From Novosphingobium cyanobacteriorum (GTDB taxonomy: Bacteria; Pseudomonadota; Alphaproteobacteria; Sphingomonadales; Sphingomonadaceae), in contig NZ_JAROCY010000013.1 of assembly GCF_029436685.1 (NCBI RefSeq), forward strand, positions 1-64,000: DNA of 64,000 nt, in the 5' to 3' direction. Positions 28,511 through 38,120 of this stretch are shown in pieces. A program made the translations under genes and the position numbers. How positions within the stretch are numbered: the first letter of the stretch is position 1; each line of letters opens with the position of its first letter. The notes under the pieces were generated by a model, which had not been told where the DNA came from, ran no database searches, and was given only the letters and a program-made list of their open reading frames with translations.

Positions 28511-29688
28511 GCGCGCGATTCCCGGTTCAGCGTTGTCCATTTCTTGCCAGCACGGATCGCGGTGTCATGTTCGCCAAGCTGCGGCGCCGGAACGTCGTTG
28601 GCTGCCATCGCGCCGCTCATCACGATCGGTGTCCGGACACCGCGCAGCCCTTCGCCGAGCTCGACGCACATGCCGCGCGCCTGCACTTGCGGATCGGCGA
28701 ACACCTCGTCGACGCGGTTGATCGGTCCGGCCGGGATTCCGGTCTTGTCACAAGCGGCAAGCAAATCGGCCTTGCGCCACGCGCGCACTGACGCGCCGAT
28801 CAGTTCTGCCAGCTCGCTGCGATGGGCAACGCGCTCGGCATTACCGATGAAGCGGGGGTCCGCGGGCATGGCCTGCCTGCCGATGATCGTGCAGAACCGG
28901 CGGAATTGCTCGTCATTGCCCACCGCAAGGATGAACGGGCCATCGCTGGCCTCGAATACCTGGTAAGGCGCGATATTGGGGTGGGCATTGCCCAGCCGAC
29001 GAGGGGCCACTCCCGATGCGAGGAAGTTGAGTGCCTGATTGGCGAGCACGCCAACCATCGAATCAAGCAGCGCCATGTCGATGTTCTGCCCGCTGCCCGT
29101 CGCATTCCGTTCGATCAGGGCGGCTTCGATTGCGACCGTTGCATAGAGCCCGGTGATGATGTCGGCCAGCGCCACACCGATCTTTTGCGGCTCAGCCTCG
29201 GGCGCGCCGGTAAGGTCCATCATCCCGCTCAGGCCCTGAACGACAAAGTCATACCCCGCGCGCGGCGCATAGGGGCCGGTTTGGCCAAACCCGGTGATCG
29301 AACAATAGATCAGCCTCGGATTGCTTTCAGCCAGCGCAGCATAGTCAAGTCCGTAGCGCGTCAGCCCGCCAAGCTTGAAATTCTCCACCACCACGTCAGC
29401 TTCGGCAATCAGCGCGCGGATGAACTCAAGATCTTCGGCCTTGCGGAAATCGGCGATCACACTGCGCTTGCCGCGGTTGCAGGCATGGAAATAGGCCGCC
29501 TCGCGCGTGCCATCGCTTCGGGTGACGAAAGGCGGCCCCCAGGTGCGGGTATCGTCACCGGCGGGGCTTTCCACCTTGATAACATCGGCGCCAAGGTCAG
29601 CCAGCGTCTGTCCGACCCATGGGCCGGCGAGGATCCGCGCCAGTTCGACGACGCGAACCCCCTGCAATGGTCTGGCGTGACCGGCCAT
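28507..29688 (-). CDS. class III CoA-transferase (CaiB/BaiF), probable glutarate CoA-transferase
   Basis: 393 aa. The family N-terminus is LQGVRVVELARILAGPWVGQ with DLGADVIKVE. The catalytic Asp aligned with Asp169 of formyl-CoA transferase is Asp176 (VALADIITGLYA). It overlaps the next gene upstream by one base (TGATG at 29686-29690) and the next downstream as ATGA. Lying directly behind glutaryl-CoA dehydrogenase, it resembles the succinyl-CoA:glutarate CoA-transferase (SUGCT) arrangement and would activate glutarate. Other acceptors cannot be excluded. Confidence 0.88.
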   Translation of the reverse strand: MAGHARPLQGVRVVELARILAGPWVGQTLADLGADVIKVESPAGDDTRTWGPPFVTRSDGTREAAYFHACNRGKRSVIADFRKAEDLEFIRALIAEADVVVENFKLGGLTRYGLDYAALAESNPRLIYCSITGFGQTGPYAPRAGYDFVVQGLSGMMDLTGAPEAEPQKIGVALADIITGLYATVAIEAALIERNATGSGQNIDMALLDSMVGVLANQALNFLASGVAPRRLGNAHPNIAPYQVFEASDGPFILAVGNDEQFRRFCTIIGRQAMPADPRFIGNAERVAHRSELAELIGASVRAWRKADLLAACDKTGIPAGPINRVDEVFADPQVQARGMCVELGEGLRGVRTPIVMSGAMAANDVPAPQLGEHDTAIRAGKKWTTLNRESRA

Positions 29689-30890
29689 CAGGAGAATGCC
29701 TGAATGCCGGTGATCGCCCGTCCAAGGATCAGCGCGTGGACATCGTGCGTCCCCTCGTAAGTGTTGACCGTTTCAAGGTTCAGTGCGTGGCGCAGGATCT
29801 GGAATTCCTCGGAAATGCCGTTGCCGCCGTGCATGTCGCGGGCCATGCGCGCGATATCGAGCGCCTTGCCGCAGTTATTGCGCTTGATCATGCTGATCAT
29901 TTCGGGCGCCGCCGCATCGCTGTCCAGCAACCGGCCAACCTGCAACGCCGCCTGAAGCCCGAGCGCGATCTCAGTGCTCATGTCGGCCAGCTTCTTCTGG
30001 AACAACTGCGTCGCGGCCAGGGGTTTGTTGAACTGGTGACGGTCAAGGCCGTATTGCCGCGCCGCGTGAAGGCAGAACTCCGCAGCCCCAAGCGCACCCC
30101 AGGCGATGCCGAAGCGTGCGCGGTTGAGGCACCCGAACGGTCCCTTCAATCCGGCAACGCCCGGCAGGAGCGCGTCTTCGCCCACCTCGACATTGTCCAT
30201 GACGATCTCGCCGGTAATCGAGGCGCGCAGTGAGAGTTTGCCGCCGATCTTGGGGGCGGAAAGCCCCTTCAGGCCCTTGTCGAGCACAAATCCCCGGATC
30301 GCGCCGCCATGCGCCTGGGACTTGGCCCAGACCACGAACACATCGGCAATCGGCGCGTTGGAAATCCACATCTTGCTGCCGTTGAGGACATAGCCGCCCT
30401 CGCTCTTGCGCGCAGTCGTGGTCATGCCGCTGGGGTCCGAGCCTGCCCCCGGTTCGGTCAGGCCAAAACAGCCGATCGCTTCGCCGCGCGCAAGCAGGGG
30501 AAGGTATTTGCGCCTTTGCTCGTCCGAACCATAAGCATGGATCGGATACATCACGAGCGAGCTTTGCACGCTCATCATCGAACGGTAGCCGGAGTCGACC
30601 CGCTCAACCTCGCGCGCGATCAGCCCGTAGGACACATAGCCCGCGCCAAGCCCGCCAAACTCTTCGGGGATGGTTACACCCAGCATCCCGAGCTCGCCCA
30701 TCTCGGCAAAGATGGCCGGATCGGTGGTTTCGTTGCGGAAAGCCTCGATCACCCGCGGTTGCAGCCGCTCCTGGGCGTAGGCACGCGCGGTATCGCGGAT
30801 CATCCGCTCTTCCTCGCTCAGTTGCGCTTCGAGGCGCAGCGGATCCGCCCAGTCGAAGGGACCTAGCTCAGGCTTGGAATGGTGGGCCAC
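29688..30890 (-). CDS. gcdH: glutaryl-CoA dehydrogenase
   Basis: 400 aa. Diagnostic for GCDH within the acyl-CoA dehydrogenases are [20 protein letters not shown], whose Arg binds the glutaryl carboxylate, and [18 protein letters not shown]. The catalytic base is Glu379 in [16 protein letters not shown]. An N-terminal [20 protein letters not shown] is also typical. It oxidises and decarboxylates glutaryl-CoA to crotonyl-CoA, with FAD passing electrons to ETF. Its presence sets the pathway as C5 dicarboxylate breakdown. Confidence 0.95.
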   Translation of the reverse strand: MAHHSKPELGPFDWADPLRLEAQLSEEERMIRDTARAYAQERLQPRVIEAFRNETTDPAIFAEMGELGMLGVTIPEEFGGLGAGYVSYGLIAREVERVDSGYRSMMSVQSSLVMYPIHAYGSDEQRRKYLPLLARGEAIGCFGLTEPGAGSDPSGMTTTARKSEGGYVLNGSKMWISNAPIADVFVVWAKSQAHGGAIRGFVLDKGLKGLSAPKIGGKLSLRASITGEIVMDNVEVGEDALLPGVAGLKGPFGCLNRARFGIAWGALGAAEFCLHAARQYGLDRHQFNKPLAATQLFQKKLADMSTEIALGLQAALQVGRLLDSDAAAPEMISMIKRNNCGKALDIARMARDMHGGNGISEEFQILRHALNLETVNTYEGTHDVHALILGRAITGIQAFS

Positions 30891-30910
30891 GATCAGTCTC
30901 CTTGGCGTGT

Positions 30911-32200
30911 TCAGGCAGCGGCGAGCGCGTCCTCGAGCGAGGCCTCAAGCAGATCGAGCGCCTCCTCGACGATGGCGTCAGGCATGGTGAGAGCGGGCAG
31001 CAGGCGGATCACGTTCTGGCGGGTGCCGCAGCTCAGCAGCAGCAGGCCACGCGCTTCCGCAGCCGCGACAACCGCACTTGTCATCGCGGGATCGGGCGCA
31101 TTGCTGGTGCGATCGGTAACGAACTCGATCGCGATCATCGCGCCGCAATGGCGGACCTGCCCGATCCGCTCCATCCCCTGCCGCGCGGCTATCTCGGCAA
31201 TGCGCCCAGCCATGCGTTCGCCGATCATCTGCGCACGTGAGCACAGATTATCTTCGGCAATCACGTCGAGCACGGCATTGGCCGCTGCCACAGCGACGGG
31301 GTTGCCCGCATAAGTTCCGCCAAGGCCACCCGAGTTCACCGCATTCATTACCTCGGCACGGCCAACAACCGCGGCAAGCGGGAAACCGCCGGCCAGCCCC
31401 TTGGCCATGGTGACAAGGTCGGCCTTGACCCCCGAATGCTCCATGCAGAACATCTTGCCGGTGCGGGCCATGCCGGTCTGGATTTCGTCCGCAATGAGCA
31501 GGATACCGTGCTTGTCGGCAATCTCGCGCAAGGCTTTGAGGAAATCGGTCGGCGCGGGGTTGAAGCCGCCTTCTCCCTGAACCGGTTCGACGATGAACGC
31601 CGCGACCCGCGCCGGATCAACGTCGGCTGCAAACAGGTTGTTAAGCCCCGCCAGAGCCTGTTCGACACTGACGCCGTGGAACGCGTTGGGGAAGGGGGCG
31701 TGATAGACTTCCGACGGGAACGGCCCGAACCCGGCCTTGTACGGCACGACCTTCCCGGTCAGCGCCATGCCCATCATAGTGCGACCATGAAACGCACCGG
31801 TGAAGGCGATGACCGCGCTCCGGCCGGTCGCCGCGCGCGCGATCTTGATCGCGTTTTCGACCGCTTCCGCCCCGGTCGTGACCAGCATGGTTCGCGCCGG
31901 ACCGCTGACGGGTGCGATGGCATTGAGACGCTCGGCCAGCCGGATGTAGCCCTCGAAGGGGGTGACGTGAAAGCAGGTGTGGGTGAACTGGCCAGCCTGT
32001 GCCTGCGCCGCTGCCATGATTTTGGGGTGGCAATGGCCGGTATTTGTCACGGCGATCCCTGCCGCGCAATCGACGTAACGCTTGCCGTCAACGTCCCACA
32101 GTTCGGCATTGAGCGCGTGCGCCGCATAGATCTGGCGGGTTCCCACCCCCTGGCTCACGGCGTCGAGATGCCTCGCACGTAGTTGCTCGCTGATCGTCAT
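30911..32200 (-). CDS. omega-amino acid (4-aminobutyrate / 5-aminovalerate) aminotransferase
   Basis: 429 aa, class III PLP aminotransferase of the GabT/DavT type. Visible features are [40 protein letters not shown], Asp238 ([15 protein letters not shown]) and PLP-lysine Lys267 ([11 protein letters not shown]). GabT-type enzymes accept both GABA and 5-aminovalerate. With gcdH in the same operon, 5-aminovalerate is the more likely substrate, giving glutarate semialdehyde. It is first in the four-gene operon, 72 bp from the divergent regulator region with its palindrome. Confidence 0.93.
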   Translation of the reverse strand: MTISEQLRARHLDAVSQGVGTRQIYAAHALNAELWDVDGKRYVDCAAGIAVTNTGHCHPKIMAAAQAQAGQFTHTCFHVTPFEGYIRLAERLNAIAPVSGPARTMLVTTGAEAVENAIKIARAATGRSAVIAFTGAFHGRTMMGMALTGKVVPYKAGFGPFPSEVYHAPFPNAFHGVSVEQALAGLNNLFAADVDPARVAAFIVEPVQGEGGFNPAPTDFLKALREIADKHGILLIADEIQTGMARTGKMFCMEHSGVKADLVTMAKGLAGGFPLAAVVGRAEVMNAVNSGGLGGTYAGNPVAVAAANAVLDVIAEDNLCSRAQMIGERMAGRIAEIAARQGMERIGQVRHCGAMIAIEFVTDRTSNAPDPAMTSAVVAAAEARGLLLLSCGTRQNVIRLLPALTMPDAIVEEALDLLEASLEDALAAA

Positions 32201-32252
32201 TGTCTCGCACTCCCGCTCCGTGTCGGTGGACCGACCGAAGCTCAGGGCTAGA

Positions 32253-32274
32253 ATTGCACAATATTCTGTGCAAT
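32253..32274. promoter_or_regulatory. candidate operator between the aminotransferase operon and the XRE regulator
   Basis: A perfect dyad ATTGCACA (32253-32260), spacer ATATTC, TGTGCAAT (32267-32274), lies in the intergenic region 53 bp upstream of the aminotransferase start and 74 bp upstream of the GTG start of the divergent XRE gene. It is placed to control both directions. Confidence 0.65.
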
Positions 32275-32347
32275 GAGCTTGGTTGCAGGATCGCTTGGCA
32301 TAGCGCGCAACACAGCCGCAGCCCGGCCTGCGAGAGGGAGCACTGGC

Positions 32348-32931
32348 GTGGCGGAAGACCGCTTCGAAGTTGGCAAGAGATTGGCGGAATTGCGTCGATC
32401 TGCGGGAATGAGTCAGCGTGAGCTGGCTGCCCGTGCGGGTGTGCCTAATGCCCTCATTTCAATGGTAGAGCGTGACCGATCGAGTCCCTCGGTCGCGTCC
32501 TTGCGCAAGATTTTGGGCGAATTCCCGATTTCGATGGCAGAGTTCTTCTCGCCCGAACCAGAGCATGATGAGCGCATTTTCTTCGGCCCCGGCGATCTGG
32601 TCGACCTGACCGGCAAGATCTTCTTGCAGCGTGACGACGGTGCCGCTGCGGTAAAGTTGCAGCAGGTCGGGGATGCCCGACAGCACAACCTCCAGATCAT
32701 GCAGGAACTCTACGCCCCCGGCGCTGACACCGGGGAGCAGATGCTCGAACATGTCGACACGAAGGCGGCGTGGTTCTGTCTGGTGAGCTTGAAATAACGG
32801 TCGGCAATCAAAGCAAGGTGTTGCGGGCAGGCGATTCCTACCTGTTCGACAGTGCCACACCGCATCGCTTCAGAAATTGCGGAACGACGGAAGCGCGGGT
32901 CATATCGGCCTGCACGCCGCCCTACCTTTAG
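32348..32931 (+). pseudogene. XRE-cupin transcriptional regulator, frameshifted
   Basis: The N-terminal half is a clean XRE helix-turn-helix (RFEVGKRLAELRRSAGMSQ, RELAARAGVPNALISMVERD). GTG 32348 fits the family start best, although the frame opens at ATG 32273 inside the palindrome. The cupin domain breaks after 32760: the frame in use stops at 32797. A shift of one base restores GGVVLSGELEITVGNQ, then RAGDSYLFDSATPHRFRN and TPPYL up to the stop at 32931. One base is missing between GTCGACAC and GAAGGCGGCG. PuuR-like regulators of this build respond to polyamine or omega-amino acid metabolites through the cupin. The truncated form keeps the DNA-binding part. Confidence 0.88.
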
Positions 32932-32959
32932 GCGGGCGCGGCACGATGGAGGGAGTCTA

Positions 32960-34027
32960 ATGGCTACAGCGTTTTTGAACGGTATCGCCCCGGCATGGCC
33001 GCTTCCCGAATTGCCCGATGCGCTCCCGGCTTGCTGGGAGCAGCAGCAGATCGCGCGGATCGAGGACTGGCACAGCAAGGTTGGCGATTGCTACTTCCCG
33101 CTCGCCGTCGATCGCTACGACCAGTCGGGCGACGATCTGGATGGCTCGATCGTCAACGGCCAGTTGGGCCATTTGCACATTTCTCGGCTGCGCTCATCCC
33201 CTGTCATATACCGGCGCGAGCGTCATCACTTCCGGCGGCAGAGCGATCACAGCTTTCTTGTCACGCTGCCGCACGAAGCGCCGGTGCGCTTTAACCAGTT
33301 CGGCCGCGAAGTGATCTGCGCGCCCGACGAATTCATTCTTGAAACCAGCAATTCGCCTTACGTCTTCGAATACGATCGCTCTAATGCGATGACGGTGATC
33401 AAGGTCCCCGCCAACCTGCTGTCCGATCGCGTGCCAACGCCCGAGGATTTTTGCGCCATGCGCTACAGCGGGCGCGAGGGCACCGGCGCGATGTTTCTCA
33501 ACATGATCCAGTCGATGATTGCCCAGGTCGACTACCTCAGCGACTCGGTTGCCTTGCGCTGTTCGGAACACGCCATAGATCTCCTGGCGCTAGCCCTGAC
33601 GAGCAGCACGCCGAACCGCGCGCAGTTTTCCAGCTCGGTCAGGCGGTGCCACCTCGACCGGGTATCGCTCTACGTCATGCATAACCTGGCGGACACGGAC
33701 CTCTCACCGCAGTCGATCAGCGAAGCCTGCGGACTGTCGGTGCGCTATCTCCACCTGCTGTTCGAACCCACCGGCTGGACGTGCTGGCAGTGGATTAGGG
33801 AGTGCCGCCTCAGCCGCTGCTTCAACGCCTTGCTTGAGCCATGTAACGATGCGCGATCGATCGCGGAGGTGTGCTATCGCTGGGGGTTTTCGGACCAGAC
33901 GACATTCTCACGCGCGTTCAAGAGCCGCTTTGCAATGACCCCCGGTGACGTGCGCCGCCATCGCCTGACACTCCGCCCGCTGCGTGATCCGCGCTTCGAG
34001 CTGATTGTGCGCGCGGCAGAGGGATAA
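32960..34027 (+). CDS. AraC-family transcriptional regulator
   Basis: 355 aa from ATG 32960 with GGAGGGA upstream; the open frame before it overlaps the cupin remnant. The N-terminal ~200 residues look like the AraC-binding sensor region (HHFRRQSDHSFLVTLPHEAP). Two helix-turn-helices close the protein: LSPQSISEACGLSVRYLHLL and SIAEVCYRWGFSDQTTFSRA. It lies 132 bp upstream of the HyuB/HyuA genes on the same strand. AraC regulators beside oxoprolinase-like lactamase genes in Pseudomonas sense lactams, so a similar role is plausible here. Confidence 0.9.
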   Translation: MATAFLNGIAPAWPLPELPDALPACWEQQQIARIEDWHSKVGDCYFPLAVDRYDQSGDDLDGSIVNGQLGHLHISRLRSSPVIYRRERHHFRRQSDHSFLVTLPHEAPVRFNQFGREVICAPDEFILETSNSPYVFEYDRSNAMTVIKVPANLLSDRVPTPEDFCAMRYSGREGTGAMFLNMIQSMIAQVDYLSDSVALRCSEHAIDLLALALTSSTPNRAQFSSSVRRCHLDRVSLYVMHNLADTDLSPQSISEACGLSVRYLHLLFEPTGWTCWQWIRECRLSRCFNALLEPCNDARSIAEVCYRWGFSDQTTFSRAFKSRFAMTPGDVRRHRLTLRPLRDPRFELIVRAAEG

Positions 34028-34159
34028 GCTGCTGCGGCAACTGCGCGCGTTGTCAAAAGCGAGTGCGCTGCTGCTCATTGAGATAACCGGCTTGGTGGCC
34101 AATACTTCGCTCCAATAATTGCCCGCTAGTCTCGCGGGCTTGTTGGAGAGGTTTTGGCA

Positions 34160-35917
34160 ATGGCGGTTGATCCCATCACGCTGGCTGTGGTGCGCGGCGC
34201 TCTGGAAACGACCCAGCGCGAAATGACGCTGACGCTGGAAAAGGCTGGGCGTTCGACGGTGTTCACTCTGGCGCACGACTATTCGAACGCACTGTTCGAT
34301 CATCTCCCGGAAATGATCCTGCAAGGGCAGGACATTCCGATCCACCTCGGCTCGCTGATCCCGGCGATGAAGGCCGTGGCGGCGTTCTATGGCGCCGATA
34401 TCGCCGAGGGTGACGTGATCTATCACAACGATCCGGCTCATGCGGGAAGCCACATCCTCGATTGCTGCATGTACAAACCAGTTTTCTATAAGGGCGAGCT
34501 GGTGTTCTGGACGGTGTGCAAGGGGCACCTGACCGACATCGGCGGTCCGGTTCCGGCCGGCTACAATCCCGACGCCAAAGAAATCTACGCCGAGGGACTG
34601 CGCATCCCGCCGGTCAAGTTATGGGAAAAAGGCAAGCGACGCGAGGATGTCATTAACCTGCTGATGACCAACATGCGCGCGCGCCGCGATCAGGAAGGCG
34701 ACATGAACGCCCAGTACGGCGCGTGCAGTGTGGGCGAGCGCAACCTCATCCGTCTGCTCGACAAGTACGGGGTGGAAACCGTTCGCGCCGCGATCGCCGA
34801 GCTAAAGAACATGGCGGACCGCCAGATGCGCGAGATCATCTCCTCGCTGCCTGACGGTGAATATCATGGAAGCTCGGTGCTTGAGGACAGCGGTCACGGG
34901 TTCGGCGAGCTGACCATCGAGGCCAAGGTGACGATCAAGGGCGACGAGCTGGCGATTGCCATCAATTCCCCGCCGCAACTGCCCTATTTCATCAACTCTT
35001 ACCCCGGCAATTCAATCTCGGGTGTCTATCTCGGGCTGATGATGTTTGCCGAGGTGCCGCCGCCCTACAATGAAGGGTTGTACCGCTGCGTCACGGTCGA
35101 TCTTGGCCCGCCGGGAACGCTGTGCAACGCCGTTGAGCCGGCACCGCATGTCAATTGCACCACCACGCCGATGGAATCGCTGACGGACTCGGTCCGCTGC
35201 GCTCTGGAAAAAGCCGCGCCGGATCGGGTTTCGGCAAGCTGGGGCCATACCAGCGGGATCAATATCGCCGGCATGGACGGACGTGGCAAGGTGCCGTCCG
35301 AATATGTGACCATGGTGCTTGCCTCGATCATTTCGGGCGCGGGGGCAACCAAGCACATGGACGGCTGGCACTCGTGCGGTCCGCTCTGCTGCTTTGGTGC
35401 GCTAAGTTCGGGCGACGTCGAACTGCTGGAGCATTCCTACCCGATCGTCGTCCATCGCTACGGCCTTGCCACCGACAGCGCCGGTGCGGGCGAGTTCCGC
35501 GGTGGGTGCGGCACCGTCTGGGAAGTAGAGCCGCTGGGGCATACCATGAGCGTGATCGGCTTCGGCGAAGGGCGGCAGAACCCGACCCTGTCGGCTGCGG
35601 GCGCTTACAACGCCATGCCGGAACGCAAGCTTGGCCGACTTGAGGTTGAGCGCGGCGGCGAAGTCGAAAAGCACTTCGTCAACGTCATGGTTGACATCAA
35701 ACCCGGAGAACGCGCGCGCAACATCAACCCCGGCGGCGGCGGCTATGGCGATCCGCGGCGGCGCCCGCTCGACAAGGTTGCCGACGATGTCCGCAACGGT
35801 CTGGTCAGCGTCGAAGCGGCTCGGGCTGAATACGGTGCCGTGATCCACCCGGCCAGCTTTGCCGTCGATCGTGCCGCCAGCGAAGCGCTCCGCGCCGCAG
35901 CCATTCCTCAATCTTGA
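34160..35917 (+). CDS. hydantoinase B/oxoprolinase-type subunit (cyclic amide hydrolase, HyuB)
   Basis: 585 aa from ATG 34160, with GGAGAG 10 bp before it. Family features: DPITLAVVRGALETTQREM at the start, DYSNALFDH, GDVIYHNDPAHAGSHILDCC, NMRARRDQEGDMNAQYGAC and the C-terminal NPGGGGYGDPRRRP. HyuB works with HyuA in ATP-dependent opening of hydantoins, 5-oxoproline or lactams (OplBA, CapAB), or in acetone/acetophenone carboxylases. The HyuA gene follows after 17 bp. The substrate cannot be read from sequence; valerolactam is proposed from the pathway around it. Confidence 0.92.
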   Translation: MAVDPITLAVVRGALETTQREMTLTLEKAGRSTVFTLAHDYSNALFDHLPEMILQGQDIPIHLGSLIPAMKAVAAFYGADIAEGDVIYHNDPAHAGSHILDCCMYKPVFYKGELVFWTVCKGHLTDIGGPVPAGYNPDAKEIYAEGLRIPPVKLWEKGKRREDVINLLMTNMRARRDQEGDMNAQYGACSVGERNLIRLLDKYGVETVRAAIAELKNMADRQMREIISSLPDGEYHGSSVLEDSGHGFGELTIEAKVTIKGDELAIAINSPPQLPYFINSYPGNSISGVYLGLMMFAEVPPPYNEGLYRCVTVDLGPPGTLCNAVEPAPHVNCTTTPMESLTDSVRCALEKAAPDRVSASWGHTSGINIAGMDGRGKVPSEYVTMVLASIISGAGATKHMDGWHSCGPLCCFGALSSGDVELLEHSYPIVVHRYGLATDSAGAGEFRGGCGTVWEVEPLGHTMSVIGFGEGRQNPTLSAAGAYNAMPERKLGRLEVERGGEVEKHFVNVMVDIKPGERARNINPGGGGYGDPRRRPLDKVADDVRNGLVSVEAARAEYGAVIHPASFAVDRAASEALRAAAIPQS

Positions 35918-35934
35918 ACAGAAGAACCATCGCC

Positions 35935-38010
35935 ATGGACCGCAAATATCGCCTGGGCATCGACGCCGGGGGCACCTTCACCGATTTCGTAATATCCGAG
36001 CTTGGCGGGGAAACCCGCCTGTTCAAAGCGCCTTCGACGCCGCACGACGGTACAATTGCAATCCGCGACGGGCTTGGCCAGATTGCCGCCGCGCTGGGCG
36101 TAACCCCGGCCGATATCGTCAGTCAGGCCGACCTATGCGTCAACGGTACCACCGTCGCACTCAACGCGCTGATTACCCGCAATGGCGTCAAGACCGGGTT
36201 GCTGTGCACCACAGGCCATGAGGATTCGCTGGAAATCCGCTTGGGCCACAAGGAGGAAGGGCACCGTTACGATACCACATACCCGCAAGCGGAAATGTTG
36301 GTGGAGCGCCACCTTCGCCAGCCGATCGATGGGCGGATTCTTGCAGACGGGTCGGAATATGCTCCGCTTGACGAACATGCGGTAAGAGCGGCCTGTGAAT
36401 ACTTCCGGGCGCAGGACGTCAAGAGTGTTGCGATCTCGTTCCTTTGGGCGGCGGTCAACCCGGGTCACGAGCAGCGCGCCAAGGAAATCGTCGAAGAGAT
36501 GCTGCCCGGTATTCCAGCGTGCTGCGGGCACGAGGTCTATCCGCAGATCCGCGAGTACACCCGCACCTCGACCACAGTGGTCAACGCTTACCTCACTCCG
36601 GTGATGGACAGCTATGTCGCGCGCATCGACGACCTGTTCCGCGAGCTCGGCGCCACCCGTCCTGTGCGCTATTTCCAATCCAACGGTGGGTTGGCTCTGG
36701 GCGAATCGATGCGTAAACGCGCTGTCGCCGCGATCAATTCGGGCCCGGCTTCCGCTCCGCAGGCCGCACTTTACGTCGCCGCGCCATTCGGGATCGACAA
36801 CTGCATTACAGTCGACATGGGCGGAACCAGTTTCGACATCACCCTGACCCGCGACGGGCAGACCAACGTCAGTAAGGATATCGACTTTCTACGCTACCGC
36901 ATCGGCTTGCCGATGATCCAAGTCGAGACGCTGGGCGCGGGCGGCGGGTCAATTGCCCACATCAACGCCCAGGGACTGCTCGAAGTGGGACCGCAGAGCG
37001 CCGGGGCCAGCCCCGGTCCGGCCTGCTTTGGCAAAGGCGGAACGCTGCCGACGGTAACCGATGCCAACCTGGTCCTTGGGTACCTTGACCCGGACTCGGT
37101 CCTCGGCGGCACGATCAACCTCGACATGACGCGTGCGCGCGAGGCGATCCGGGTCCACCTTGCCGAGCCGCTGGGAATTACTGTCGAGCGCGCCGCTTAC
37201 GGCATCTTCCAGATCGTCAACCTCAACATGGTCAATGGCATCCGCCGTGTATCGACCGAACGCGGCTACGATCCGCGTGACTTTGCGCTGGTTTGTGCAG
37301 GCGGCGCGGCGGCTATGCACATCACCGCGCTGGCCGAAGATATGGGCATCAACGATGTGCTGATCCCCAAACTCGCCTCGGGGCTTTGCGCTTTCGGGCA
37401 GGTCATTTCCGACGTCAAATACAACCAGATGACGACCCATCTGGCACTGGTCGACAGCGCGATGGATGTCGATGCGCTTAACGCAGCCTACTACCGGCTG
37501 GAGGAGCAGGGGCGGACAATGCTGGCGCGCGACGGGTTTACAAGCGCCGCGATTCGGTTCGAGCGCAGCGCCGATATGCGCTATGTCGGCCAGATCCATG
37601 AATGTTCGGTGCCTGTGCCCGATGGTACGCTGGGAAGCTCCGAAATTGCTGCGCTGATCGATGCCTTCCACACCCGGCACGAACAGCTTTTCACCTATTC
37701 GGAACGGCAGAACCCGGTCGAGCTGGTCAACATCGAGTCCATCTCTGTCGGCCCCGTCGAAAAGATTCGCCGTGCCGACCTCGTCACCGACGGTTCGGAC
37801 GCAGCGCAGGCACGCAAGGGGCAACGCCAGGCGATGGTCGATGATGAGATGACTTTGATAGCGGTGCCGGTCTTCGACGGCACCACGCTTCCCGTCGATG
37901 CTGCCATCGTCGGCCCGGCTCTCGTCGAGGAGCCGACCACAACGATTGTGGTGCGGACCGGATGGACTCTGCGCCTCGACAAGAGCGGCTGTTACCATGT
38001 GCAGCGCTGA
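35935..38010 (+). CDS. hydantoinase A/oxoprolinase-type subunit (ATPase part, HyuA)
   Basis: 691 aa from ATG 35935 (MDRKYRLGIDAGGTFTDFVI), whose DAGGTFTD is the actin-fold phosphate loop. Also seen are NGTTVALNALITRNG, HEVYPQIREYTRTSTTVVNA, FQSNGGL, the second ATP-binding VDMGGTSFDI and ETLGAGGGSIAH, and CAGGAAAMH. HyuA phosphorylates the cyclic amide oxygen with ATP so that the ring can be opened with HyuB. Both subunits look complete, and their order B then A is as in oplBA. A TonB receptor follows 110 bp downstream. Confidence 0.93.
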   Translation: MDRKYRLGIDAGGTFTDFVISELGGETRLFKAPSTPHDGTIAIRDGLGQIAAALGVTPADIVSQADLCVNGTTVALNALITRNGVKTGLLCTTGHEDSLEIRLGHKEEGHRYDTTYPQAEMLVERHLRQPIDGRILADGSEYAPLDEHAVRAACEYFRAQDVKSVAISFLWAAVNPGHEQRAKEIVEEMLPGIPACCGHEVYPQIREYTRTSTTVVNAYLTPVMDSYVARIDDLFRELGATRPVRYFQSNGGLALGESMRKRAVAAINSGPASAPQAALYVAAPFGIDNCITVDMGGTSFDITLTRDGQTNVSKDIDFLRYRIGLPMIQVETLGAGGGSIAHINAQGLLEVGPQSAGASPGPACFGKGGTLPTVTDANLVLGYLDPDSVLGGTINLDMTRAREAIRVHLAEPLGITVERAAYGIFQIVNLNMVNGIRRVSTERGYDPRDFALVCAGGAAAMHITALAEDMGINDVLIPKLASGLCAFGQVISDVKYNQMTTHLALVDSAMDVDALNAAYYRLEEQGRTMLARDGFTSAAIRFERSADMRYVGQIHECSVPVPDGTLGSSEIAALIDAFHTRHEQLFTYSERQNPVELVNIESISVGPVEKIRRADLVTDGSDAAQARKGQRQAMVDDEMTLIAVPVFDGTTLPVDAAIVGPALVEEPTTTIVVRTGWTLRLDKSGCYHVQR

Positions 38011-38120
38011 TAGCGCGCTGCACTGGCTGTCAAGTCCTTGTGCGCTGGCAACCGATGAGTTTCGCCAGGAAGTCGCTACTCAATTGCTTGGGAAATACAT
38101 CAACCTTTGGGAGGGGAATA

